Below, in pieces: positions 25,931 through 37,363 of a DNA stretch of 64,000 nt. Under the pieces are notes generated by a model. It saw only the letters and a program-made list of their open reading frames with translations, ran no database searches and had not been told where the DNA came from. The position numbers and the translations under genes were made by a program. Positions within the stretch are counted from its first letter, which is position 1; the number at the start of each line of letters is the position of its first letter. This DNA comes from Fomes fomentarius. Its lineage: Eukaryota; Basidiomycota; Agaricomycetes; Polyporales; Polyporaceae. The DNA is taken from contig JABYQN010000009.1 of the NCBI GenBank assembly GCA_022606135.1, forward strand, positions 1,575,001 to 1,639,000, given 5' to 3'.

Positions 25931-26972
25931 GGAGGCCGAGTCTCGGACGACAGACCTATTCCGATGGTAGGGCTATTTATGACAATCACGACAAAAGAGA
26001 CGTTCGCGGAGATGGATGCCTGGACGGACTGAAACGAGGTGTAGTTGTAGCGTCGTCTCACTCCGATGTCTGTCTATAGATAATAATGTCGTCTTCTCCT
26101 GGCTGCGCACGCTGTCTCATATTGCTAATCGGTGCGTGGGATAGTAGGTATGCGACGCTGTGGTCACGCGCCCGCATGGTGCCGAATGACAGTCACTGAT
26201 ACAGAGGGTTCACTCGAACGATGCGATATGTTGACAATTTCCCAGCAGTGATTCAGAGAGAAACACATGCACTCGTGAGTGTCCGTGAGTGCCTGTGAGT
26301 ACTCATCTTCTTGGGTATTTGCTTCTTGAAAATCGCACTAAAAGCCTGATACGTACAGAAGGGACGATGATTGGTTCCCATCAGCCCCAGTCTATTGTCG
26401 TCGCCCATGCACACTGTCAAGATCACCCTAGATCACCCCAGGATCAGCCGGTGGGGCAGCTTCCTCGCCCCTTCTCCGCATCAGGGACTAATCAACGGCT
26501 TCGCTGCCCATGGGGTCTATAAGCGCGACCCCGCCATGTGCTCGTCTTGCTGCACAACAGCGTCGGCCGTAATAGTAGGCTTCCGTTCATCTGTACATTG
26601 AAGCATGGACACGATCACCGCTGCGTTCTCAGCTCATGGGCATTCAACTAAATGTTGGCGGTATGTGCTGTCAGCTGAGGTTCCGTCGAAAATGTCAATG
26701 ACCTACCTATAGGGCACCCGATGCCCCATGCGTACGCAGCGCGCGCCGCATCCCGCGATTGCGACCACTGGTAGCCGATTCAATGCCACGGGAACGCGGG
26801 AGGATTTCCGACTGTTTCATTAAATGCGGTCTCATCGGTGCAGTATATATGGCTCTCCGCCTCCAGGCGAGAGGACCCTGTGGCCGACCTCCGCTCGCAC
26901 CTCACCGCGCACTTCTCTGCCACCCCAATCCTCTCGCAGTAGACTTGCAAGCCAGCACCTCAGACTGTCAAA
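25931..26972 (+). other. Intergenic, promoter side of lipase copy 2
   Basis: About 1 kb with no recognisable gene. The right end carries the lipase TATA box (26842-26851). Confidence 0.45.
26842..26851 (+). promoter_or_regulatory. TATA box of lipase copy 2
   Basis: AGTATATATG about 125 nt upstream of the ATG at 26973, identical to the element upstream of the edge lipase at 519-528. Confidence 0.6.
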
Positions 26973-28259
26973 ATGTTGTGCTTCCTTCCTACCGCCCTGT
27001 GCGGCCTGCTGCTCGCTGTCGTAGCCAACGCTGCTGCTCTTCCGGTTCTCGAGAGCCGGGTGGTCACCGAGGTCACGGCTACGGACTTGGCCGCTCTTGC
27101 GCCGTTCACCCGGTTCGCTGGAGCTGCCTACTGCGGCCTGGAACAGGTCAAGGCATGGAGTTGCAGTATGTGTTCCATGCCGTCTATATTGACGTGACGG
27201 GTTGACTGCACATTTGTGCAGCCGCGTGCAAAGCCATTCCCGGATTCCAACCCACGCTCACGGGCGGAGACGGGAACGCGATCCAACAATGTGCGTGCCT
27301 CCGTTTCTTCTCTCTGCCCTACTATCTGTCTTCTGTCTAAGCGATGTCGCTCACTCCATGGCTTTTCTCCTTCGATCATAGACTTTGTGGGCTACTGGCC
27401 AGACCAGAAGGCAGTGGTCGTCGCACATGAGGGGACAGACCCGACACAATTGTCAGTGCCTGTTCATCTTGCAAGCATGCTTCGCGCCTTCTTGTGTGCG
27501 ACTCCGCGCCACGTACCACATGATTGTTGATGCTTCTTGCCGTGACATTCGCAGCCTGTCGGTCCTGACGGATGCCAACATTCCTCTGAAGAATCTCGAC
27601 TCGAAGCTCTTCCCGGGCGTTTCCTCGAGCGTTCAGGTACATGGCGGCTTCGCAGACCAACATGCCAAGACCGCTTCAACCATCTTGACGGCGGTCAAGT
27701 CTCTGCTGTCGGAGACAGGATCCAGCAACGTCTTCCTGGTGAGTAACCTCACGCTGAAACTCGATGATGGAGCCTCACTGTCTTGGTGTTTAGGCTGGTC
27801 ACTCTCTAGGAGGCGCTCTGGCGGAGATTGATGCACTGTTTATGACGCTGAACCTCCCGTCGAGCGTCCACGTCAAGGCGGTTACCTATGGGACGCCCCG
27901 CGTAGGCAACGCAGCCTGGGCTTCTCTGTTTGATTCGAAGGTGCTCATCCTCTGACATCTGTACTCCGCCCATTCACTTACCGACCGACTGATCTCTTTG
28001 TTGACAGGTCCCCGACTTCAAACGCGTGAATCATGAAAGGGATCCTGTGCCTATCGTCCCCGGACGCTTCCTTGGCTTCCAGCACCCGCAGGGCGAGATC
28101 CACCTCTTCAACAATGGCGAGGGTGTAGCATGCTCGGGAAACGACGACGCGACGGACGCGGACTGCACGATTGCGTCTGTCCCGACTGTGTTTGCCGGCA
28201 ACATTCTGGACCACTTGGGTCCGTACGAGGGTATCTCAGTTGGTACGATCTTCTGTTGA
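26973..28259 (+). CDS. Secreted class 3 lipase (copy 2, complete)
   Basis: Extracellular lipase/feruloyl-esterase-like hydrolase. A signal peptide covers residues 1-21 ('MLCFLPTALCGLLLAVVANAA'). 'AFTRF/CGLEQVKAWSC' and 'TACKAIPGFQPTLTGGDGNAIQQ' are conserved blocks shared with the edge copy. 'YFVGYWPDQKAVVVAHEGTD' forms the oxyanion-region strand. The nucleophile elbow 'AGHSLGGA' is produced by splicing at about 27740-27792. 'VTYGTPRVGN' and 'RVNHERDPVPIVP' supply the catalytic Asp, and 'ILDHLGPYEGI' near the end supplies the His, so the triad is complete. There are about five short introns. Natural substrate (lipid or aryl ester) cannot be told from sequence. Confidence 0.92.
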
Positions 28260-28774
28260 TGATTGAGTTATGTTCTACGAACTGGTGTAGAATAGACATT
28301 GCGATATAGGCCGTGTATCATAACAACGACATTGGAAGTATGAGCTAGGGAGGTCACTGAAGGCATGTCTCAGTCCGGGAATTAAGTAGATTGGACTCCG
28401 GGCGGCAGTGGCAACAGGCGCCTGTTGCCACCCGTGTCCGTGACGTCGTGGCAAGTTGCAACTTCTCTCCTCCTCCGTCCTACGAACCACTGGTCTGCGG
28501 CGTACTGACATTCTCAGAACTTCGAGCTACCATACACAACTCTTACCCGTGGGTGCTTTGAACTTTGTATTGCTACTCGACGGCGCTGAGTAACTGACTA
28601 CACCCTGAAAGACCGACCAAATGCACTGGCACTGCTTGCGTGTGCAGGATATCCTAAGGATCATCTTTGACTACGTCGACCCCGATAGATATGATCCACC
28701 ACGTTCTGATTCACCCTATGGCCGGACACGGAAAATATCCGCACTCTTGCCGCATTAAGCATACAGAGCGCCCT
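28260..28774. other. Convergent spacer with a 24-bp palindrome
   Basis: Lies between the 3' ends of lipase copy 2 (+) and GST copy 2 (-). It contains the palindrome at 28408-28431; otherwise nothing is seen. Confidence 0.5.
28408..28431. repeat. 24-bp perfect palindrome
   Basis: The half-site is GTGGCAACAGGC, directly followed by its exact reverse complement with no spacer. It would form a cruciform or RNA hairpin. It sits between two convergent 3' ends, so it may be an insertion footprint, a 3'-end structure or a protein site. Confidence 0.7.
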
Positions 28775-29681
28775 CTACTGGGCCGCACGTTGCCAGTATG
28801 TACCAAAGTAGTTCTTGTCGACTGCGACAATCTCTGCCTGAACAGGAAACCCGTCGTGAGCATGTCAGCATAGCCGGATTGAGATCCCTTACCTCGTCAA
28901 TAGCGGCCTTTACACTCGGCCTCGCCCTTACGTCTTGTAGGTATTTCTGAATGCGCGTGAAGCGCGGCCCCTGGAGCGCCTGAAACGCTTTCTTGCCTTC
29001 CCCGACCGGATACTTCCCCGTGTCGTTCGCGAGCAGCAACTCAATGCGGATGAGTAGCGTACCGACCGCGATGTCTGCTACCGACCACGGTCCGACCGCA
29101 AATCCTTTCTCGGGTAGGAAGCTTTGCAAGGTTTCCAGGTGGTCGAGGATGATCTGTGGGCTCTGCCCCAAGAAGAACACGTCGCGGTACCCGTTTATAA
29201 CGGTAGACTCGAGCCATAGGCCAAGGAACCGGGCACGTGAGCGGAGGACGGGGTCGGCGGGGAGGAGGTTCGTCTGCGGGAAGATTTCAGCGATAAACTC
29301 GACGATGGCGAGCGACTCCGCAAGCTTTGCAGACTCTGGGGAGGGATCCTCGGGCGATGTCTTGGGGCCACCGTAAGTAAGGGCGGGGATCTGGACAGGA
29401 GGTATATCACTGAGTGAGTGACAAGATCAGATAGGTGAGAGCGGTGTTTGACCTTTCCAGCTGAATTGACCTTGGAGATGTACCAGGCCGGTTTGTTTCG
29501 GGTGTCTATGTTGTATAGGGTGTATATGGCCCCTGCTTCCTCGAGCGCGAGGCGCACACGGTCCCCGAAGGGAGAAAGCTGGTGTCAAAGATACCAACTG
29601 GCGAGTAAGTACATGGTCTAGCAGAGCAAGAAACGAACATACGGGACTGGAGTAGAGGGTGATTTGGGGCTGCGAACTCAT
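28775..29681 (-). CDS. Glutathione S-transferase (fungal, copy 2)
   Basis: Paralogue of the GST at 16545-17435 with the same domain order. The N-terminus is 'MSSQPQITLYSSP|LSPFGDRVRLALEEAG', followed by 'NSAGKIPALTYGGPKTSPED', 'AKLAESLAIVEFIAEIFPQ', 'GFAVGPWSVADIAVGTLLI' and 'GKYPVGEGKKAFQALQGPRF'. The last exon gives 'AEIVAVDKNYFGTYWQRAAQ', which differs from copy 1. Introns are at the same places: after the first strand, after 'SAGK' and after 'IDE'. The FAD oxidase upstream is on the same strand about 490 bp away, but nothing shows co-transcription. Confidence 0.9.
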
Positions 29682-30172
29682 ACTAGTAGTAGGAGACGAC
29701 TGGGCTGGATTTTACGATGGGCCCTGGCTGGTGTATGCATTCTGCGCTCTTAAGGTACACGTATTTTATATCGTACATGATACCTGGCTCAGGCTGAACT
29801 GAGGTGTGAACCCATAACCTTTCAGCAGATGACTCACGTTCGAACATACGGTTCAGTATAGACGCCAGGAGTTTACTGAGGCAAAGCCGATTTTGTCGGA
29901 CATATTGGCGAATTAAGCAAGCTGTCCTCAGCGGTCCTCCGACACCACGGGCGATGGCAAAGGCTTCGACCGGGGATGAGGCCATCATCGGTCTCCTGTT
30001 CCGGACATGTTACCAAACTGCAGCCTCGAGGCTGCGGCAGTGCCCAATACACAAAGGAAGTCCAAACTCAGGGTTCATCAATCTGAATTACTTCTAGGCA
30101 GTCGCCCACACACGTTTACCTAGACAGTATCATTCGCGGACAAAAGCATACCAACAAAGCTAGAATCAATGT
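29682..30172 (-). promoter_or_regulatory. GST copy 2 upstream region with 16-bp palindrome
   Basis: Spacer between two minus-strand genes holding the GST promoter. GCAGCCTCGAGGCTGC at 30020-30035 is a perfect 16-bp palindrome about 340 nt upstream of the GST ATG. No TATA box was assigned. Confidence 0.4.
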
Positions 30173-31834
30173 TCACACTGAGTCAATTGGGCGGTGAGCA
30201 GGCTCTATAACGATGCCTTTGCTGAAGACCTTCTTCGGGTCATACTTCGCCTTGACTTCCTGCAGACGAGGAAGGTTTCGCCCAAACACGTCCTCCGCAA
30301 GCTCATTCCCCTGACAAAGATTGAGGAACCAGCCCAGGTCTTGACCTGAAAGCTCCGCATTCTTGTTACGCACGAACTGGACAATCTCCTCCGTGAAAGT
30401 GCGACATGCGTCGACGGACTGGTCCGTCGTAAATCTACCAAGACGCAACTATCAGTTGTGGCAAACCCCACAGAACTAGAGCTGGCGCGTACCTTCCCTG
30501 GACAGCCATCCAATAATGAGGAACACGCGTCTTCAGGGCAGTTTCGTCCGACTTGATCTCGGTAATCGCATCCGGGACGGTCATATCCCAAAGAACTGCG
30601 GACGCACGTACGTCCTCGTTCTCTGTAAACTTCAGCCATTTGTCCCATACGGGGAGCAGTAGTTCGGGAAAGAAGTCAGAGAACATCGTCCCTCGGATGA
30701 CGAGCTTGCGTGGGGCAGTAGCAAGCGCCGCGTCAGCCGCGTGCGAGAGAGGGAGAAAGTTTGGGACAACGCGGATGTTCCGGAGTATGGGCTCGATGGG
30801 TCCACTGGTAAAAGGCGCGAGCACTTCTTGAGCGCGTGTTCCGGTCTCGTCGTGTATGACGGTGGGCAAGATCACAACAGAGGGCTATCTAAGGCGGAGT
30901 CATATGAAAGACAATCAGGAAGACGTGCAAATTAAGTGCAACACCGTTTACCCACCTTGAAGTCAGGTGCTGGGCCGCGCGAGAAGTTCATCGTAAAGCG
31001 TTCTGCAGGTGTCTGCGTCTGCTTCCATTTCTGTGGCACATCATTTGTCAGAATAGAAGTACTTAGCAAGGGCTAGGCCGGCGCACTTACGTTAATCACC
31101 TGGAGGATGTTATCGATCTCGACGCCAGGATAGGCGAGGACCCCGGCGGAGAAGGGACCTGCGTAGGGGTGGGCTCTGAAGACGAATTCGACAACGATAC
31201 CGAATTGTCCACCACCGCCTGCCGCCATATACACAGAGTCAGACAGTTTTCTCGTTCAAGTCCAGAATAGTGGGCATCACTCACCTCGAATCGCCCAGAA
31301 CAAGTCCGGCTCTTCTGTCTTACTAGCCCGCACGATTCGTCCGTCAGCGAGGACAACTGTTGCAGCGATCAGGTTATCGATGGCAAGTCCCAGCTCCCCG
31401 CTGAGTGGTCCGTAGCCTCCACCAAGGGTGAAGCCACCAACGCCGACGAACCAGAGAGGCGAACCCACAACGTCGACTTTAGCCTCGGATGTGACCTTAT
31501 ACACATCCTCCCACAGTGCGCCGCCTTGCACAGTGATAGATTGTTTGTTTTCAGCGAGAGTGACTTTGTTGAGTTTGGATAGGTCGATGATGATTCCCCC
31601 GCGGGAGCTCGCCCAAGTGGACGAGTGAGCGCCACCGCCCTTGACCGCAATTTCGATGGGAGGCGAGCAGGACGATGCGTAGGAAAGGACCGATGATATG
31701 TCAGAGAATACGATGGGCTGTACGACATATGCTGGGGGGAGGACGGAGAGCTCCGAGTTGCGCTTTAGCGCTACAGTGTACGCCTCGCCAGATGCTAAGG
31801 TGAGGATCGTGCCTTTGAGTTTGAGGTTCTCCAT
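30173..31834 (-). CDS. FAD-linked oxidase (BBE-like, FAD_binding_4)
   Basis: Berberine-bridge-enzyme-like flavoprotein oxidase or dehydrogenase acting on sugars or secondary metabolites. The FAD domain shows 'AVKGGGAHSSTWASSRGGI', with the His that normally carries the 8-alpha flavin bond, then 'DLSKLNKVTL', 'VQGGALWEDVY', 'GVGGFTLGGGYGPLSGELG' and 'ATVVLADGRIVRAS'. 'GGGGQFGIVVEFVFRAHPY' begins the substrate domain. The C-terminal BBE segment includes 'NLPRLQEVKAKYDPKKVFSK'. The usual Cys of bicovalent enzymes in the GYG region is replaced (GGYGPLSGELG), suggesting single attachment. No signal peptide is apparent at the start chosen (MENLKLKG). Several short introns interrupt the gene. Confidence 0.88.
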
Positions 31835-32761
31835 GGCGTGAATTCGGGGTTTTGAGACAGATGAGGGATGAGGATCTCGAGCCTCAGGCCAGCCGTATTA
31901 GTAGTGCACGGAGAAGATCTTTAGGACTTTTGGGAGCCCGAGAACACACTGCATAAGACAGAGTAGGTGTTCCATATCGCCTTCTAGCCTTAAAGAAGAT
32001 TGGAGAAGGGGTGTTTGTGGGCGATGGAGGCGCTAGGAATGATTCACAGGCGTGAACTCGGAGATAGATAACAACGTTCGAAGTGAACACTGTTTTGCAA
32101 AGAATGGGATAATTTGGTTGAAAGACTGACTGCTAATTTTTACCGGTTCAGTGCACGAGCATCTAACTCGAGCATGTTCACGGTCAAGCATCGTCGGCAA
32201 TAGAAAGCGCCCATACGTTTTGGTATTCGATAAGCGGAGCCTGAATTTGAGCGTTCGAATTATCTCGGCCCATGCTCTCGATGAGGCGGCCTTGGTGAGG
32301 GTTGCGCTCCTTACAGTATATATCAACCTTGGCAGTATGTATCAACTCGAAGACAATCGGGTCGGCACATACGATGAAGTTGCTTTTGCGATTATGCAGG
32401 TCTACTAATGCTGTACTATACTGGCAGACTCGACACAGTCACGGTGTTAATCGAGCATCGTGAAACCCCAATGTCTCGATACCAGAATGGACCTACGCGG
32501 AATCATTGGTATGGTGAAGCACTCATCTTGCAATGCTCTTCTGAGAATCTCGATTTGCGGTCGAGTGTACTGACATTGTTCTGGCACTGGCAGATCTACG
32601 GCCCTTCGCCAGTGCGCTACCGCAGCACCATCTCGAGATGGGCAACCGACGGCCTAGCTCGGAATCTCATGAGAACACGGAGCGTGCCGGGGTCACATAA
32701 GAAGCAAGCACACGCGTTGTACGTCTGGCATTGCAGTTTTCGCCCCTTGCTATCACTTCTC
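31835..32761. other. Divergent intergenic region, FAD oxidase / RNA helicase
   Basis: About 930 bp between divergent starts. A frame continuous with the helicase CDS extends upstream to 32408, but its translation is unlike the family and the paralogue supports the start at 32762. No other feature is seen. Confidence 0.45.
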
Positions 32762-35700
32762 ATGCCTGAAGCTTCAAGTTGTCATCACTTGCTCTACAAT
32801 GGCGCTTGCCATGCACATGCTTGTCCTCTCAATCACGACGTGAAGTACTGTGCAATATGTGGAGTGGTATGCTCTCCGGCGGTCTTCTCTCATCACGAGA
32901 ACGGCAGGCAACACAGGGTGAATCTCGCCGCAAGGCCAAATTCATCGTGGCTCGTCTGCTCTGTCTGCGACGTTCGTGTGTCAGGTGAAGGGTGCTGGTA
33001 CCAACACGTCTCTGGGGCAGCTCATCGTACCAAGGCACAAACCAAAGGACTCAAAGCCACAGTACTACCTCGGCAAGCAGAGATTCCGGACTCGTATCGG
33101 TGCTTCACTTGCACTCGTGTTGTCCACGTCAACAACTGGTTGGCCCACCTCAGAAGCGGACTACATCAGCGACCACAGAACGCGGCGTATCAACGTCTGA
33201 ATATTGAACAGGCTGCAAAAGAAAAAAATAGGGCCACAGTGTCGCATGGAGAGAAGGGGGTAGATTTTGGTGTCGTCACCCGTGCTGTTGCGCAACGAGG
33301 GATCCAGGTGGATGTGACGGTGAAGTCGGCGTCGTTCGCCACCTCCCTGGTCAGGGCTGATACGTATGCCAACAACGGAGGCACTGCCTGTCCGTGAGTG
33401 TCACTATCTGCTCCCTTGTATATGCGCTCCTCACATGTTCTCTCGTCGAATATAGCTTCACCGTGCATTTCAAGGGTCCATGTACCTTGCTAGTTGGGCA
33501 GATCACTTCCGTCCGAGTCACGTTCAAGCACGCGCAGCGTGGTCGATATCAAGGTCGTCTCGAACTCACGCTACAAGGCAGCTCTCGACGTCAGCCGCTC
33601 GTTATCATCCGACAACTACGTGCCGTAGTGGGCAGCCCTGACGACCACCAGCTCCTCAAAGCTGTAGCTCCATACGTCCATCGTCGGCCTGCCCGTTGGC
33701 GGTTTGGCGAAAATGTTCTAAAAGGTCGGCATCCCCCTGCCCTCGATGCTGTCGCGTGGGTCAAGAAGCTGGAACAGTCATACATTCCGCACGCTCTCGA
33801 GGAGGTGCTACGCAATGGCTCTACGCGGAAGGCACTTGCGGCAATCAGAGCTAGCCACATCCCTCAGATCCTGAGCACCGAGACTCACGAACGCTTTTTT
33901 CGTGCTCTTTTGTGGATAGAGGAGCACCGACTCCAGTACGTGCTCTCGCCATGAACGTTCGGACCTATTCTCAGTATACTCTGATAGAGAGGACCTACAT
34001 ATGTATGACCTACCCGATGTACAATTCACGAAGGAAGGGCGATTGTATACGTGAGTTGGACCTTTGTTTTATGGAGACAATGCAGCTGACACACCGAATA
34101 TAGCATGGATGTTCCTGGCCTCGCTGAGAAGAGGCCTAGCGTGGTAGTAGGTGAGCCATAGGTCCATGTATCTAATTCGACTTTGTCGACTCACGATCAG
34201 GTTGGTCCCAGGCGACACCATCCAAGCCCAAGTGGTGCGCAGCAATGGAATAACCCACAAGGGATACGTGCATGACGTTCGCCTGGACAACATTCGCGTC
34301 CACTTCCACTCGTCGTTCAAAGTCACCGAGCGATACAATGTCCGATTTGAGTACAATCGCACTCCCATTAAGAGGCAGCACCAGGCGTTGATGGCGCGCT
34401 CGACGTCTGCACAACGTCTGCTCTTCCCCCTCCCTCAACATGTTCCACTTCACCATATCTTGCAGGGCAACCAGAATCCGATAACATTGTACAACAGACA
34501 GATTGCCACCAATGCCCCGCAACTGCAGGCAGTGAAGTCTATACTGAACATGAAGGACAATGCCGCCCCCTTCATCATATTTGGACCGTACGTACCAACG
34601 TCATTCGTCGCTGTATGAGGGTCTGACCCCCTGGGCCAGTCCAGGGACTGGGAAGACAGTGACAGACGTGGAGGCGATCCTGCAAATTCTCCGCTCTCAC
34701 CCCGACACTCACATCCTAGTGTGCGCACCCAGTAACAGCGCTGCTGACCTGCTGGCACAGCGACTGTCCGCACTGCTCAGCTCCGCCGAACTCCTGCGTT
34801 GCAATGCGATCTTCCGCGACCGGATGAGCCTCCCAGACGAACTCATCCCGTACTCCACGTTCCAAGGCAACCACTTCACCATGCCTCCGGTCTCAGCCCT
34901 AGTGAAGTACAAGGTCATCGTTTCGACGTGCGGGCACGCATCTTTCCCGTATAACCTTGGGTTGCCTGCTGGTCACTTCAAGTACATCTTCGTCGACGAG
35001 GCCGGTCAGGGTGCGGAACCCGAGGTCCTCACCGCCGCAATCAAGACACTAGCGACCACGCAGACTCGGGTCGTGCTCTCGGGTGACCCGAAGCAACTAG
35101 GCCCTATCATTCGTTCGAGCATAGCGCGCGAGCTGGGGCTCGGAAAGAGCTACCTGGAACGCTTGATGGATTTGCCTATGTACCAGAGCGCGCAGACTGG
35201 TCGTGGCCGTTCGTGAGTGTTACGCGGATACGCGTTTTCAAAGAGAGCGATCATGACGAGCATATCTCCAGATACATCAAACTCACGAAGAACTTCAGGT
35301 CGCACCAGTCGATCTTGAACTATCCCAATGAGCGCTTCTACGACGGAGAGCTGGAAGTCTGTGGCTCTCCTGCAACGATCAACTCGTTCATCGGTTCTGC
35401 TCAGCTTGCTATTCGCAAATTTCCTATCGTCTTCCATGCAATTTCTGGAGAGAATGAGCGCGAGTCAGCCTCACCTTCTTACTTCAACATCGATGAAGCG
35501 ACGGAAGTTATGGACTACATCAAGGAGCTTTTGCGCGACCGTAGCCACCCCGTTCGTGAGTATAGTCGGATGTAACTCATCCTCATGGTGTGGAGAGTCT
35601 GACTAGGATACAGGCGCACAAGACATCGGAGTAATCACTCCGTATCACGCACAGGTCCGCAAGATCCGAATACTGCTCAAGAAGGAGCGCATCGATGGCG

Positions 35701-36245
35701 TGAAGGTTGCTAGCGTGGAAGAGTTCCAGGGACAGGTACGGATCTCTGTCAAACGCGAAGATGTGCAAGTAGATTTGGCTGATGCTCAATCGCCGCAGGA
35801 ACGGAGGGTGATCATCATCTCCACCGTTCGCAGCAGCCGCGAGCTGCTGTCCTACGATGCGAAGTTCACGCTGGGTTTCGTTTCGAATCCGCGCAGGTTC
35901 AACGGTGCGTCGCTCGGACTTTGCTGCGAATGCGTTACAACTCTTCTTGTAGTCGCAATCACCCGTGCGCAGGCCCTCCTCGTCGTCATTGGCGACGCGT
36001 TCGTGCTCTCTGTCGATCCCATGTGGCGCGGCTTCATGAATTATGTCTACAGCCGGGGTGGATGGAAGGGCGATGCGCCAACATGGGACACTAACGCTTC
36101 AGTGCGCACGGAAGGCGACTACGCCGCAGAGATGAGCGAGGCAGCGGCAGCAGAGATGGACGCGCTCATGGCCCGGCTTATGTCGGAGGGCGAGGACATC
36201 GAGGGTGCGGCAAACGCTGACCAGCCGTTCCAGGAAGCCGAGTGA
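32762..36245 (+). CDS. SDE3/MOV10-like RNA helicase with N-terminal zinc fingers
   Basis: Superfamily 1 RNA helicase of the SDE3/MOV10 group, which in plants and fungi supports RNA silencing. The start at 32762 ('[17 protein letters not shown]') is chosen because it aligns with the start of the paralogue at 37364 and gives a CX8CX4CX3H finger. Two CxxC...H fingers follow ('YCAICGVVC', '[11 protein letters not shown]', '[10 protein letters not shown]'). Then comes the domain opening '[14 protein letters not shown]'. Helicase motifs: 'FGPPGTGKT' (restored by splicing), '[12 protein letters not shown]', '[12 protein letters not shown]', 'LTKNFRSH', '[10 protein letters not shown]' and '[15 protein letters not shown]'. 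Every splice I joined from 33390 to 35290 keeps the frame. The protein appears intact, with an acidic C-tail. A role in silencing is by family only. Confidence 0.92.
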
Positions 36246-37363
36246 ACCCGGACGTGACTTGTGGGCACCCATCCAGTAACCAGTAACCATGAATCTTACC
36301 AATACATCACGTTTGGGTAGAGCCGGACTCGCACAGTGGATAGGTGGGTATGGAGAGCACTCATTGTGAGCGCACGATGCCTCGGTGCTGACCGCTGATA
36401 TGCGCCTGTCTGAGATTGGACGACTTCTGGCCCGAATGTTCATTCCCTGTATTCTAAAGAGGATACCGTCTTTATGTTGCTTCACGAGTGTACAAGAACT
36501 TTGCGGGACATGCCGGCGAATGTGCCCGCGGGCAAAATGCACTCTCAGTGCGGTGAGCGTTGTTGAATCTCGGTGAGGCGGGAACTACACCCTGCGAGAA
36601 CACTCTGTCCGGTATGATACAGCCAACGGTTGGCACGGACAGAAATGTTCACTCCCTGTCTTGGCAAGGTAGAATGGTTTGTTGATTCAGTTCAAGAATC
36701 GAACTGGTTCGATTGGTGGTGGTATGAGCGCCTACGGAGTTGAGGTGCTCCTGCGGAGTCCGCTGAAGCTGAACATTTCCATGAGAGTCGAGCCATGCCT
36801 GAGGAATGATGATGATGATATGTCATGATGTTTGTTACTGACTGGGGCCATGAGAGCAAGAGGAAAGACATTGATCTCGACTGGGATTTTGCGCGGAGAC
36901 TTGTGGACTGGTTTGTTCCTTCCAAAGTTGCCGGAACGCCCCCTAGTCTTGCCATGTTATGCTTGCTTCGCTCGCAATTACAGGGAGTTCGCTCCCCGTA
37001 GTACTTACTAGGGCCAGTTGGCACTAGCGTTGATAGAGCCAGACGGAATTGCTGGGAGAGGTGACGCAGGAGCCCGCGTTTGGATTCATGGCCAATGCTT
37101 GGTCTTTGTCTACCAACACCACAAAGACTTTGCCACGGACAAAACTCACTCAGGGTGAATGGGCCAAGGGTGATGCATGGCAAAAGCTTATGTGGTCGCA
37201 GACTCACACGCCCCTAGGTATGTTGTTATGAGTGGCCACTGATGACCACGCCTGTGCAGGCAGGCGAGTCCTATAAATGAGCTCCACGATATCTCATCCC
37301 CATTCCCCTCAGTGTCTCATCTCATCCATCAAACGTCCTACAGCATATCTTCAGCTAACTAAC
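36246..37363 (+). other. Intergenic between helicase and its helicase-less paralogue
   Basis: About 1.1 kb. No residual helicase-like coding sequence is visible, so the second gene is not a simple broken tandem copy with decayed motifs nearby. The right end holds a TATA-like CTATAAATGA at 37271-37280. Confidence 0.5.
37271..37280 (+). promoter_or_regulatory. TATA box of the zinc-finger gene
   Basis: CTATAAATGA, about 85-90 nt upstream of the ATG at 37364. Confidence 0.5.

Noticed and set aside
32408..32761. Longer N-terminus for the RNA helicase from an upstream ATG
   Set aside because: The extra 118 residues look unlike the family, and the paralogue aligns its start with 32762.
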